A stretch of 64,000 bases of DNA from Streptomyces sp. SAI-135 (GTDB lineage: Bacteria > Actinomycetota > Actinomycetes > Streptomycetales > Streptomycetaceae), in NCBI RefSeq assembly GCF_029893805.1, contig NZ_JARXYP010000002.1, positions 4,402,001-4,466,000 of the forward strand. The letters are read 5' to 3'. Below the pieces are notes generated by a model. That model worked only from the letters and a program-made list of their open reading frames with translations, ran no database searches and was not told the DNA's origin. Both the position numbers and the translations under genes were made by a program. This document shows, piece after piece, positions 17,768 to 25,113 of the stretch. Position 1 is the stretch's first letter; each line of letters starts with the position of its first letter.

Positions 17768-18694
17768 ATGACCAGCGACGACATCGCACGCCCCGGCATC
17801 TCCCGCTCCATCGAGACCCTTTCGGCGCTCTCGCCGGAACAGACCGAGGCGGTCCTCGGACTCCTGGCCGAGGCCGCCGAGGCCGACGGCCAACAAGCGG
17901 TGTCCGAACAGGGCAGGTTGCAGCTCAGGGGCGGCGTCCGCGAGGGCGTGTCCCATCTGCTGCTGCACGTCGGCGACGAACTGGCCGGATACGCCCAGCT
18001 GGAGGACACCGACCCGGTGGAGGCACCGGCGGCGGAACTGGTCGTGCACCCCGCCCACCGCGGCCACGGTCACGGCCGCGCCCTGGGCTCGGCGCTCCTC
18101 GCCGCCTCCGGCAAGCGGCTGCGGGTGTGGGCCCACGGCGGCCACAGCGCCGCCCGCCATCTCGCCCAGGTCCTCGGCCTCACCCTCTTCCGTGAGCTAC
18201 GGCAGATGCGGCGCCCCCTGGCCGGTCTGGAGCTGCCCGACCCGGTGCTCCCGGCGGGCGTGACGGTCCGCGCCTTCGTCCCCGGCGAGGACGACACCGC
18301 CTGGCTCGCGGTGAACGCGGCCGCGTTCGCCCACCACCCCGAGCAGGGGTCCCTGACCCAGCGCGACCTCGACGACCGCAAGGCCGAGGCCTGGTTCGAC
18401 CCCGCGGGCTTCTTCCTCGCCTTCCGGGACGGCGAACTGGTCGGCTTCCACTGGACCAAGGTGCACGCGGCGGAACAGCTCGGCGAGGTCTACGTCCTCG
18501 GGGTCCGCCCCGGCACCCAGGGCGGCGGCCTCGGCAAGGCCCTCACCACGATCGGCCTGCGCCACCTCGCCGCCCAGGGCCTGCCGACCGCGATGCTCTA
18601 CGTCGACGCCGACAACAAGGCGGCGGTCTCGGTGTACGAACGGCTCGGCTTCACGACGTACGAGACGGATCTGATGTACCGCACGGAGACGTGA
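17768..18694 (+). CDS. mshD: Mycothiol synthase MshD
   Basis: 308 residues: two tandem GNAT acetyltransferase domains, the hallmark of MshD, which acetylates the cysteinyl amine of Cys-GlcN-Ins using acetyl-CoA in the last step of mycothiol synthesis. The motif AFAHHPEQGSLTQRDLDDRK is characteristic of the family, and VLGVRPGTQGGGLGKALT is the acetyl-CoA pyrophosphate loop of the catalytic C-terminal domain. ATG has no clear Shine-Dalgarno; TACCCT a few bases upstream hints at a leaderless transcript. The last 30 bases of the gene are duplicated 1.1 kb downstream. Confidence 0.95.
   Translation: MTSDDIARPGISRSIETLSALSPEQTEAVLGLLAEAAEADGQQAVSEQGRLQLRGGVREGVSHLLLHVGDELAGYAQLEDTDPVEAPAAELVVHPAHRGHGHGRALGSALLAASGKRLRVWAHGGHSAARHLAQVLGLTLFRELRQMRRPLAGLELPDPVLPAGVTVRAFVPGEDDTAWLAVNAAAFAHHPEQGSLTQRDLDDRKAEAWFDPAGFFLAFRDGELVGFHWTKVHAAEQLGEVYVLGVRPGTQGGGLGKALTTIGLRHLAAQGLPTAMLYVDADNKAAVSVYERLGFTTYETDLMYRTET
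18665..18694. repeat. 30-bp direct repeat, left copy (3' end of mshD)
   Basis: The last 30 bases of mshD, encoding the terminal DLMYRTET and stop, recur at 19806-19835 with one substitution (29/30). The pair brackets a cassette of small minus-strand genes, as expected for DNA inserted at the 3' end of mshD. Confidence 0.8.
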
Positions 18695-18726
18695 CGGGGC
18701 GGACCCGCGGCTGAGCGCACGGGGAG

Positions 18727-19101
18727 TCAGTCGGCGATGCCCGGGGCCTCACGCCAGGCCGGCAGGAGCTTGTCGAGGAGCGCCTCGGTGCGGGGCGGGA
18801 GGCCCCGGGCGCCGCCACTGAGCTCGTGACGGCGGGCGACGAGCGCTGCTGCCGCCGATTCGAGCCTGGCCGTGTCGCCCGTGGCGTGCGTGGCGCGCAG
18901 GAGTTCGTTCCACAGTCGCTCGTCTGCCGGTGCGTTCGTCAGTCCCGTGCCGAGGGCGTCGAGCGCCGGTGCCGGGTTGCCGGCCTCCAGGTGGTGGCCG
19001 GACAGGTGAAGGAGACGGGTCGTGCGCTGCCGGGCGGCCTGGGCGCGCAGGGCCGTGGTGACCGGCGGGACGGCGGGCGCGGAGCCGGTCGAAGCGGTCA
19101 C
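18727..19101 (-). CDS. BTAD-like TPR domain protein without DNA-binding domain
   Basis: 124 residues from a GTG that overlaps the upstream stop (GTGA). The helical repeat RTTRLLHLSGHHLEAGNPAPALDALGTGL ... DERLWNELLRATHATGD resembles the bacterial transcriptional activator domain (BTAD) of SARP/AfsR-type regulators, but no OmpR-type DNA-binding domain precedes it. It may be a stand-alone scaffold or the surviving tail of a larger regulator. It is the last gene of the cassette and ends 32 bases from the mshD stop, pointing towards mshD. Confidence 0.6.
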   Translation of the reverse strand: MTASTGSAPAVPPVTTALRAQAARQRTTRLLHLSGHHLEAGNPAPALDALGTGLTNAPADERLWNELLRATHATGDTARLESAAAALVARRHELSGGARGLPPRTEALLDKLLPAWREAPGIAD

Positions 19102-19511
19102 GGGGACGGGCTCCACTCCTTCTCGAAGGCGATCTGCTCGGCGATGGTGGCCAACGTCTCGCGGGGGGCGGGATGGAAGGTCAGGATGCGGTCGGCGTTG
19201 GTGAGACGCGTGAACGGGGTGAGGCGGTACACCTGGAAACCGCCCATGCCACGGCACATCCCGGAGGGCCAGGTGTCGCGTCGGGAGCCGTTGACGCCCA
19301 GCAGCCATCCCTGGGGTTCGAGCTGCTCGCGGACGCGGACGAGCGCCTCAAAACAGTCACCCGCTCTGCCGGAGACCTGCCCCCAGGGGCCCTCGACGGT
19401 CACGGTGTAGTCGTGGTCGCGGTCGTCGCCCTCCCAGCGCAGGACGGCGTCGGCTTGCCGGTCACCGTTGAAGGCGCGGACCTCGAAGCGGTCGGGAACG
19501 AGACGACTCAT
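19098..19511 (-). CDS. Hypothetical protein, possible immunity partner of the fragment upstream
   Basis: 137 residues, no signal peptide or membrane helix, with several beta-strand-like stretches (YTVTVEGPWGQVSG, GGFQVYRLTPF) and a terminal TLATIAEQIAFEKEW helix. ATG follows AAGGATGG at good spacing and overlaps the stop of the broken gene upstream (ATGA); its own stop overlaps the next GTG. This tight coupling behind a truncated C-terminal fragment resembles toxin-immunity pairs, but I do not recognise the family and the role is inference. Confidence 0.6.
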   Translation of the reverse strand: MSRLVPDRFEVRAFNGDRQADAVLRWEGDDRDHDYTVTVEGPWGQVSGRAGDCFEALVRVREQLEPQGWLLGVNGSRRDTWPSGMCRGMGGFQVYRLTPFTRLTNADRILTFHPAPRETLATIAEQIAFEKEWSPSP

Positions 19512-19805
19512 CGGGTCCATCCTTGGGGCAGTTGGCCGGCGGGGTTCGGCGTCCATCCTCCCTTGGTCCCGTCGGGGAGGATCTCCCAGGCTCCCTTGAT
19601 GGGTTGGCGGTCGATACGCCGGCGAAGGCGACCTCGTCATCGACCTCGGCTGGTCCGGCCCACGAAGGCCGCTGCAGACTGCGCTGGTCGTCCGGGTCGG
19701 GTTTCCTGGCCGCCTCGGAGGCGCCGTCGACGTGCTTGACGGCTTCGACGGCGTCCTCGACGAACTCCTGGCCGACGGTCCTGACGGTGTTCTTGGCGAC
19801 GGTGT
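19508..19805 (-). pseudogene. Truncated and frameshifted C-terminal fragment (toxin-tail-like)
   Basis: Going down the minus strand, the frame opens exactly at the right-hand direct repeat and reads YTVAKNTVRTVGQEFVEDAV ... EVDDEVAFAG with no ATG, GTG or TTG start. Near 19620 protein-like coding moves to another frame, RIDRQPIKGAWEILPDGT ... LPQGWTR, ending in a TGA that overlaps the ATG of the next gene. This is what a C-terminal fragment with a frameshift looks like. The GAWEILPDGTKGGW-type ending is reminiscent of polymorphic toxin tails, but no family is assigned. Confidence 0.5.
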
Positions 19806-19835
19806 ACGGATCTGATGTACCGCGCGGAGACGTGA
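19806..19835. repeat. 30-bp direct repeat, right copy (duplicated mshD 3' end)
   Basis: Matches 18665-18694 at 29 of 30 positions. It marks the outer edge of the cassette: the truncated fragment begins at its boundary, and the unrelated membrane/ABC operon lies on the other side. Confidence 0.8.
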
Positions 19836-19853
19836 GAGCGAGAGCGCGCGGGA

Positions 19854-20510
19854 TCAGGCGGCAGGCCGCGGTCCGAGGCGTCGTACCGGCTCCGGTGTGC
19901 AGGCCGTCCACAGTGCGGCCGCGCTCACCAGGAGCACCGCCCATCGCGTGTGTGCCGCCTGCCAGTTCGGGTCCCCCACCGGGACGAACAGGTCCCAGCG
20001 GGTGGGGAGCAGGAGGGGGGCGAGGAGGGCGAGGGTCAGGAAGCCGGCCGCCACCGAGGGTCCGGGTTCGGGTTCGTCGGTGAAGCGCACCGCCACCGCC
20101 GCGGCCGCCAGCGCGAGGACGGCCGTGGCCGCCGCTTCCAGGGTGACCGCGCCCACCGGGGGCCGCGCGTCCTTCGGCAGCAGGGCCAGCGCCGCCGCCC
20201 ACCCCAGCGCGGCGACCGGTGCGGCCAGCGCGACCCGCAGCCCGCTGCGCACCCAACGCCGGGTGGGAACAGGGGAGGTGAGCCGGCGGGCCGGGTCGTC
20301 CAGCAGGAAGGCCAGGCCCAGGGCGAAGGCGAGGGCGGCGGCCCGGAGAAGGGTGAGGCCGAGCCACGCGTCGGGGGTCCCGGACAGCAGCCGCGGCAGC
20401 GCGACGATCAGCAGGCCGGCGACCGCTCCGGTACCGACCGCCCGCCACGGCATCGCGCGGGCCACGGCAACCACCAGCTCCCACCGGGTGCCTCCGTCAC
20501 TCCTGCGCAC
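19854..20510 (-). CDS. Hydrophobic membrane protein, likely accessory to the ABC transporter
   Basis: 218 residues with about six hydrophobic helices and few polar loops (for example VGTGAVAGLLIVALPRLL, ALAFALGLAFLLDDPARR). No catalytic motif is visible. It begins with GTG after AAGGGGG, inside the end of the preceding permease gene (14-base overlap), so it belongs to the sigma/ABC operon. It is the last gene of that operon, ending just inside the duplicated mshD segment. Probably a second permease-like subunit or assembly factor; this is inference from position. Confidence 0.75.
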   Translation of the reverse strand: MRRSDGGTRWELVVAVARAMPWRAVGTGAVAGLLIVALPRLLSGTPDAWLGLTLLRAAALAFALGLAFLLDDPARRLTSPVPTRRWVRSGLRVALAAPVAALGWAAALALLPKDARPPVGAVTLEAAATAVLALAAAAVAVRFTDEPEPGPSVAAGFLTLALLAPLLLPTRWDLFVPVGDPNWQAAHTRWAVLLVSAAALWTACTPEPVRRLGPRPAA

Positions 20511-22041
20511 AGTCGTCCGCCCCCTTCGGCACCTCGGTCCCCAGCATCCGGGCGACCTGGGCCGTCGAGACCCCCGGCGCGGTCAGCTCGCTCCAGTGCC
20601 GCTGGACGGAAGCCGTCACCTCGGCGCGCGGCCGCCCCAGCAACTCCCGTACGACATCGGTCTGTCCGGCCGTCATGGACAGCCCGCTGGTCGGGGCGAG
20701 GACGTACGCCGACCCGGTCACGCTGTCGTCCAGCCGCACGTTGGCGAGGTCGGCCATCGGGTCGGAGTCCCGGCCCAGGGCCAGCCACATCGCGGTGACC
20801 ACCCGGCCGTCGCACAGTTCACCGCCCTTCGACTCGTCACCGGCGACCAGCACATAGGCGACGGCGACCGCGAACTCGGGGACCCGGTTGCCGCCCCACC
20901 GGCTGCCCACGGTCACCTGGTGCGGCGCGGTGAGCGGTTCGATCGCCGCGTCACCGCTCAGTCCGTAACGGGCGTCGATCCGCTGCCGTACGAGAAGGGG
21001 CTGCCGGGCGGCCGTACCGCCGGCCAGGGCCTGGACGCGGTCCACGACCCCCGCCCAGTCGCCCGTCCGGCCGGTCCACTCGGGGAAGGCGCAGTACGTC
21101 GAGCCGCCGTGCCGTACGCACGACTGGTCCCGCTGCGGGGCGACCGAGGCCTGTTCGCGGGCGGCGGCCAACTCCGGTGACACGCCTCCGGACTGGCCCA
21201 CCGCGCCGGCCACCGTCAGCGCGAGCGCTCCCGCCGTGCCGGCCTTCAGCAACCGCGTCCGGCCCCCGCTCACCAGGACCGCGACAAGGGCGAGCAGCAG
21301 GACCAGCCCCGTCAGGTACAGCGCGTGCCAGGCCGCCGGGCGGCCGACGAGGTCCGCCGGGAGCACCGTGTTGTTGCTGGTCTCGTCCACGATCGGCGAC
21401 AGCCACCGCGACCACTGCGCGTCGGCGGTGCCCGCGGAGAGGAACACGCTGAGGACGAAGAGCGCGATCACGCCGATCGGTGCCGCGAACGTGGACGGGA
21501 CCAGCCGGGCCAGCAGCACCCCGAGCACGCCGCACAGCAGCACGTACAGGGGGCCGACGGCCAGTTCGGCGGGTGAGCCGTGGCCCACCGCACCCGGCCT
21601 GAGGGCCTGCCGGGTGAACTCGCCGAGCACGACCAGCGCGGTGAGGACGGCGAAGGGCACCACCGACAGCACATGCGCGACCGTCCGCCGCCACGGCTCC
21701 ATGACCAGTACGTCGAACTGCCGGTCGGTGCCGCGCCTGCGGGAGCGCAGCGTGCACCGGTTGACGCACACGAACAGGGCGATCCCCAGCAGCAGTGGGC
21801 CGCTCTGGGTGTCCCGGTCGGCGTCCTGGAGGGCCGGGAAGGCCTCCATGCCGTCCTGCTGGTGGAACAGCGTCCAGGCGGTCCAGCCGACGTACAGCAC
21901 GAGCGTCGCCAGCACCGGGATGTAGCGCAGCAGGTCGCGTGCCTCGAAGCGGGCGAGCGCGAACACGGCCGCCCTGGCCCGTCGCGGGTCGTCCTCGGGT
22001 ACGGCGGTGGACTCGGCCACCGTCTCCGTCGCCAGGCTCAT
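20497..22041 (-). CDS. ABC transporter permease-like membrane protein
   Basis: 514 residues. Residues 25-300 hold about seven membrane helices typical of ABC-2 permeases (FEARDLLRYIPVLATLVLYVG at the N-terminus), and the last ~200 residues form an extracytoplasmic or soluble domain with a Cys-containing core (DQSCVRHGGSTYCAFPEW). ATG overlaps the ATPase stop (ATGA), giving tight coupling with the ATPase. The pair should form an exporter whose substrate is unknown. The whole group is driven by the ECF sigma gene at the head of the operon. Confidence 0.85.
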   Translation of the reverse strand: MSLATETVAESTAVPEDDPRRARAAVFALARFEARDLLRYIPVLATLVLYVGWTAWTLFHQQDGMEAFPALQDADRDTQSGPLLLGIALFVCVNRCTLRSRRRGTDRQFDVLVMEPWRRTVAHVLSVVPFAVLTALVVLGEFTRQALRPGAVGHGSPAELAVGPLYVLLCGVLGVLLARLVPSTFAAPIGVIALFVLSVFLSAGTADAQWSRWLSPIVDETSNNTVLPADLVGRPAAWHALYLTGLVLLLALVAVLVSGGRTRLLKAGTAGALALTVAGAVGQSGGVSPELAAAREQASVAPQRDQSCVRHGGSTYCAFPEWTGRTGDWAGVVDRVQALAGGTAARQPLLVRQRIDARYGLSGDAAIEPLTAPHQVTVGSRWGGNRVPEFAVAVAYVLVAGDESKGGELCDGRVVTAMWLALGRDSDPMADLANVRLDDSVTGSAYVLAPTSGLSMTAGQTDVVRELLGRPRAEVTASVQRHWSELTAPGVSTAQVARMLGTEVPKGADDCAQE

Positions 22042-22901
22042 GCGGTCGCCACCTCCGCGGCCACGTCGTCCAGGGTGAGCAAGTAGCCGTCCTCCAGGGT
22101 GGGTTCGAGGAGATCGGCGCCGGCGGGCGGGTCGCCGACGTTGCGGAAGGACCCGGTGCCGGTGCGCCAGCCCGCCTTGGCGTCCGGGGCGCGTTCCGTG
22201 CTGCTCCACACCCGGCCGGCTGCGCGTGCGGTCAGTTCGGCGGGGGTGCCCGCGAAGAGGATGCGGCCGTGGGCCATGACCAGGACACGGTGGCAGAGCA
22301 TCGCCACGTCCTCGGTCTGGTGGGTGGACAGGAGCACGGTCCGCCCCTCTCCGGCCTGCGCGATCAACTCCCGGAACCGCATGCGCTGTTCGGGGTCGAG
22401 GCCGACGGTCGGTTCGTCGAGGACGAGGAAACCGGGGTCGCCGACGAGGGCGGCGGCCAGCGCGACCCGCTGCCGCATCCCGCCGGACAGCTTCTTGATG
22501 CGCTTCCCGCGCACGTCCCCGAGGTCGACCTCCTCCAGTACGCGCCGCACCTCGCGGTGGCGTGCGGTGCGGTCGGTGAGCTCCTTGAGGATCGCCACGT
22601 AGTCGACGAACTCGAAGGCGCTGAAGTCCGGGTGGAATCCCGGGCTCTGCGGCAGATAGCCGAGCGAGCGCCGGACCTGCTGTCGCCCCCGCGAGCTGCC
22701 CGGGTCATGGCCGAGGACGGTGAAGGAGCCCCGGTCGGGGGGCACGGCGGTGGCGAGCACCCTGAGCAGGGTGGTCTTCCCGGCCCCGTTGGGCCCGAGC
22801 AGCCCGGTCACCCCCGGGGACAGCCGCAGCCCCACGTCGTCGAGGGCGCGGGTGCCGCCGTAGCGGAGATGGAGCCCGGAGGCGGAGACGGTGTCGGTCA
22901 T
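22038..22901 (-). CDS. ABC transporter ATP-binding protein
   Basis: 287 residues with Walker A GPNGAGKTT, Q loop YLPQ, signature LSGGMRQR, Walker B FLVLDEPTVGLDP and His switch STHQ. The C-terminal 70 residues are variable. ATG at 22901 overlaps the TGA of a short repeat-derived reading frame (ATGA). It would power the permease encoded immediately downstream. The upstream junction is unusual: four degenerate copies of a ~63-bp unit lie between this gene and the zinc-finger gene. Confidence 0.9.
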   Translation of the reverse strand: MTDTVSASGLHLRYGGTRALDDVGLRLSPGVTGLLGPNGAGKTTLLRVLATAVPPDRGSFTVLGHDPGSSRGRQQVRRSLGYLPQSPGFHPDFSAFEFVDYVAILKELTDRTARHREVRRVLEEVDLGDVRGKRIKKLSGGMRQRVALAAALVGDPGFLVLDEPTVGLDPEQRMRFRELIAQAGEGRTVLLSTHQTEDVAMLCHRVLVMAHGRILFAGTPAELTARAAGRVWSSTERAPDAKAGWRTGTGSFRNVGDPPAGADLLEPTLEDGYLLTLDDVAAEVATA

Positions 22902-23092
22902 GCGGGGCTCCCGTTGCGGAGTTCGAGACGGTGACGGAGGAGGAGGCGCGGCCCTGTGGCGGTCGTCCGGCGCTCCCGTTGCGGAGTTCGAGACGGTGAA
23001 GGAGGAGGCGCGGCTCTGCGGCGGTCATCCGCAGCTCCCGTCGAAGAGGTCGAGACGGTGACGGAGAGGGCACGCGGCTCTGCGGCGGTCAT
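22898..23092 (-). CDS. 64-residue reading frame built from tandem repeats
   Basis: The frame starts MTAAEPRALSVTVST at an ATG overlapping the zinc-finger gene stop (ATGA) and ends at a TGA overlapping the ATPase ATG (ATGA). It is therefore positioned like a translationally coupled operon gene. Its sequence is low-complexity (Ser/Thr then Arg/Pro) and comes wholly from three degenerate copies of a ~63-bp repeat. It may serve only to pass ribosomes from one gene to the next rather than make a functional protein. Confidence 0.35.
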   Translation of the reverse strand: MTAAEPRALSVTVSTSSTGAADDRRRAAPPPSPSRTPQRERRTTATGPRLLLRHRLELRNGSPA

Positions 23093-23150
23093 CCGGCGCT
23101 CCCGTTGAAGAGGTCGAAGCGGTCGCGGAGGAGGAAGAGCAGGCCGGTGC
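22907..23150. repeat. Four degenerate ~63-bp tandem repeats at a gene junction
   Basis: Units begin GCTCCCGT at 22907, 22972, 23034 and 23098 (periods 65, 62, 64). The 23098 copy lies in the zinc-finger gene's last codons (LFNGSAG) and its surroundings; the others look like duplications of that gene end together with the following ATGACCG start region. Because the periods are not all multiples of three, each copy is read in a different frame. Confidence 0.75.
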
Positions 23151-23913
23151 CGAGCGCGGTCACCGCCCCGGCGACGCCCTGTCCGGCCGCTGTGAAGGGG
23201 GCGAGGGCATCGGTCTGCGCCTGCTGTGCGGCCTGCGCGGCCAGCATCACGGCGATCCAGGCGCCGCCGACCAGGGAGGGCGCGAGGACCGGGCCGAGCC
23301 TCGGGGTGAGGGCGAGTCCGGTCGCGGTCAGGGCGAGCGCGGGCAGCAGCCAGGCCAGGGCGCGCAGGCCGTAGCCGGGCAGGGCGAGGGTGGCGATCCC
23401 GTTGAGGCCGAGGCCCGCGACCAGGACGGCGAGCGTCCGGATCATCAGCAGGCGGAAGCCGTGGGTGGGCGCGACGACCGTCATCTCGTAGGTCGGGTCG
23501 AGCGCCGGACCGTAGGACAGCGCGACGCCGACCAGCGGCAGCAGCGGGGCCAGAGCCAGGAACAGGGTCGGCGACTCGGTCGTGTGCACCGCGCCCACCG
23601 TCGCCAGCAGCAGGAACACCACGGCCGCCAGCCAGGAGCGCCTGAGCACCGGCGTGGCCGCGAGCAGCCGCGCGGTGTGGTCGGCGATCCCGACCCGGGT
23701 CAGCAGCGACTCCAGCCACCCCGGCCGGGGCACGTCCAGCTCGGCGTCCAGCCGCTCCCACCCGGCGTCCAGCGCCACCGGGTCGACCCCGGCGAGCAGC
23801 GCCCGGCACTCGGCGCAGGCGGCGAGATGGGTGTCGGCGGACCAGAGCAGGGGGGCGGCCAACTCGCCCCGGGCGTAGGCCCGCAGATCGTCTTCGGCCA
23901 CATGCCAGGTCAT
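23089..23913 (-). CDS. Zinc-finger (zf-HC2) membrane protein, putative anti-sigma factor
   Basis: 274 residues. The N-terminal ~70 residues carry an H-x3-C-x2-C anti-sigma zinc motif (THLAACAECRALL), followed by about six membrane helices from residue 110. ATG follows GGAGGAGGT and overlaps the TGA of the preceding gene. Such proteins encoded behind an ECF sigma gene usually sequester it at the membrane. Here the extended multi-pass domain and adjacent ABC genes suggest it couples transport or envelope state to sigma release, which is inference. Confidence 0.8.
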   Translation of the reverse strand: MTWHVAEDDLRAYARGELAAPLLWSADTHLAACAECRALLAGVDPVALDAGWERLDAELDVPRPGWLESLLTRVGIADHTARLLAATPVLRRSWLAAVVFLLLATVGAVHTTESPTLFLALAPLLPLVGVALSYGPALDPTYEMTVVAPTHGFRLLMIRTLAVLVAGLGLNGIATLALPGYGLRALAWLLPALALTATGLALTPRLGPVLAPSLVGGAWIAVMLAAQAAQQAQTDALAPFTAAGQGVAGAVTALGTGLLFLLRDRFDLFNGSAG

Positions 23914-24452
23914 GCCGCCACCTCCTCCACTCGTCGGTACGCCGGTCCCTGCGGCCGGTTCTGATCCGGGCCTCGGGATGAACCCTGCGGTGCGTGCGGC
24001 ACCGGGCCCCGCAGCCGTCCCGGACCCCGGCCCGCCGGCCGCCCCCAGGCCCTGCCCCGCACCCGCTCCAGAGCCGACCCCCGCGGTAGCCCCTGCGCCG
24101 AGCCGGGCGATTGAACCGGAAGCCGGTCCCGCACCGACCCGAGCGACCGAACCAAGAGCCGGCCTTGCGTCAAGCCCCGCCCCCGATCCCCGAGCGACCG
24201 AACCGAAAGCCGGACCCGCCCGGTACGCCGGACACCGCGGACCCGGCCCTGTGCCAAGCCCTGCACCCGATCCCGCACCGAACCGAGCGACCGAACCGAA
24301 AACCGGTCCCGCGCCGGGCCATGGACCCGATCCCGCACCGACCCGAGCCACCCAACCGAAAGCCGGCCTTGCGCCGAGCCCCGCACCGAGCTGTGCGACC
24401 GAACCCGCACCCGTCCCCGCACAGCGCCCCGCAGTCGTTCGTCGGTGTTCAC
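23910..24452 (-). CDS. Arg/Gly/Ser-rich repeat protein between sigma factor and anti-sigma genes
   Basis: 180 residues. GTG overlaps the sigma-factor TGA (GTGA) and the stop overlaps the anti-sigma ATG (ATGA), so it sits exactly where an operon gene should. It starts MNTDERLRGAVRGRV, like the small partner proteins found in such operons, then consists mainly of imperfect repeats of (L/F)SVRSLGSVRDRV. Repeat spacings in the DNA are all multiples of three. Neither membrane helix nor known domain is visible. The repeats appear to have replaced or extended the body of an ordinary helical partner protein. Confidence 0.6.
   Translation of the reverse strand: MNTDERLRGAVRGRVRVRSHSSVRGSAQGRLSVGWLGSVRDRVHGPARDRFSVRSLGSVRDRVQGLAQGRVRGVRRTGRVRLSVRSLGDRGRGLTQGRLLVRSLGSVRDRLPVQSPGSAQGLPRGSALERVRGRAWGRPAGRGPGRLRGPVPHAPQGSSRGPDQNRPQGPAYRRVEEVAA
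24104..24410. repeat. In-frame imperfect direct repeats (CGAGCGACCGAACCGAAAGC core)
   Basis: Copies of the core start at 24104, 24140, 24191, 24284, 24344 and 24392. Intervals are 36, 51, 93, 60 and 48 bases, each divisible by three, so unit gain and loss has kept the reading frame of the 180-residue protein. Confidence 0.75.
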
Positions 24453-24991
24453 GCGAGTGCCTCCCTCAGCTGTTTGCGGGCCCGCATCGCCCGGGTCTTG
24501 ACGGTGCCGGGCGGGATGCCCAGCAGGACGGCGGCCTCTCGGGTGGTGAGGCCGTCGATGACCGTGGCCTGGAGCACCGCCCGCAGCTCCGGTGAGAGCC
24601 CAACGAGGGCGCCCGCGAGATCCCCGTGCTCCACCCCCGCGAGCACGCGTTCCTCCGCGGACACCTCGTCCCGGTGCCGCAGCCGGGACAGGGCCTGCCG
24701 GAGCCGTCCCCGCGCCCCGTCCCCCCGCAGCGCGTCGATCAGCCGCCGCGAGCCGATGCGCCACAGCCACCCCGCCACGTCACCTTCCTCGCGGTAGCGC
24801 GCGGTCCCCCGCCACACCGCGAGGAACGTCTCCTGTACGACGTCGTCGACCAGGCCCGCGTCCGCACAGCGCCCCCGCAGCCGGGCGAGCAGCCAGGGCG
24901 CGTACCGCCGGTACAGCTCCTCGAAGGCGCGCCGGTCGCCGTCCGCCGCGATGGCCCGCAGCAGATCCCCGTCGCTTCTCGTTTCCCTCAC
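24449..24991 (-). CDS. ECF-type RNA polymerase sigma factor
   Basis: 180 residues. Region 2 (DGDRRAFEELYRRYAPWLLARL ... VVQETFLAVWRGTARYRE) and region 4 (LSPELRAVLQATVIDGLTTREAAVLLGIPPGTVKTRAMRARKQL) are clear, joined by a short linker; region 3 is absent as usual. GTG at 24991 follows GGAGGGG. It heads a minus-strand operon of six genes including a membrane zinc-finger protein and an ABC transporter. It is divergent from the ytrA-like regulator, so the 120-bp spacer holds both promoters. Confidence 0.9.
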   Translation of the reverse strand: MRETRSDGDLLRAIAADGDRRAFEELYRRYAPWLLARLRGRCADAGLVDDVVQETFLAVWRGTARYREEGDVAGWLWRIGSRRLIDALRGDGARGRLRQALSRLRHRDEVSAEERVLAGVEHGDLAGALVGLSPELRAVLQATVIDGLTTREAAVLLGIPPGTVKTRAMRARKQLREALA

Positions 24992-25070
24992 ACCCCTCCA
25001 TCGGACGACCCCCGCCGACCGGTTCACGCGGCGACGAGGAAAGCTCGCTTGACTTTCCCGACCCCCTTCC

Positions 25071-25106
25071 ACCACCCTTTCACTACTCAATTAGTGAAAG
25101 GGTGGT
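25071..25106. promoter_or_regulatory. 15-bp perfect inverted repeat, candidate operator of the GntR/YtrA regulator
   Basis: ACCACCCTTTCACTA (25071-25085) and TAGTGAAAGGGTGGT (25092-25106) are exact complements separated by six bases. The right arm carries the AAAGGG likely used for ribosome binding and ends eight bases before the regulator start. Placement fits autorepression by the regulator it precedes. Confidence 0.7.
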
Positions 25107-25113
25107 TGTCCGC

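Noticed and set aside
22907..24410. CRISPR array as an explanation for the repeated units
   Set aside because: Units are degenerate, adjoining, unequal in length and partly coding; there are no regular unique spacers and no cas genes.
20497..25090. An insertion sequence as the source of the repeats in the sigma operon
   Set aside because: No transposase-like frame, terminal inverted repeats or target duplications are visible; the repeats resemble local tandem duplication.
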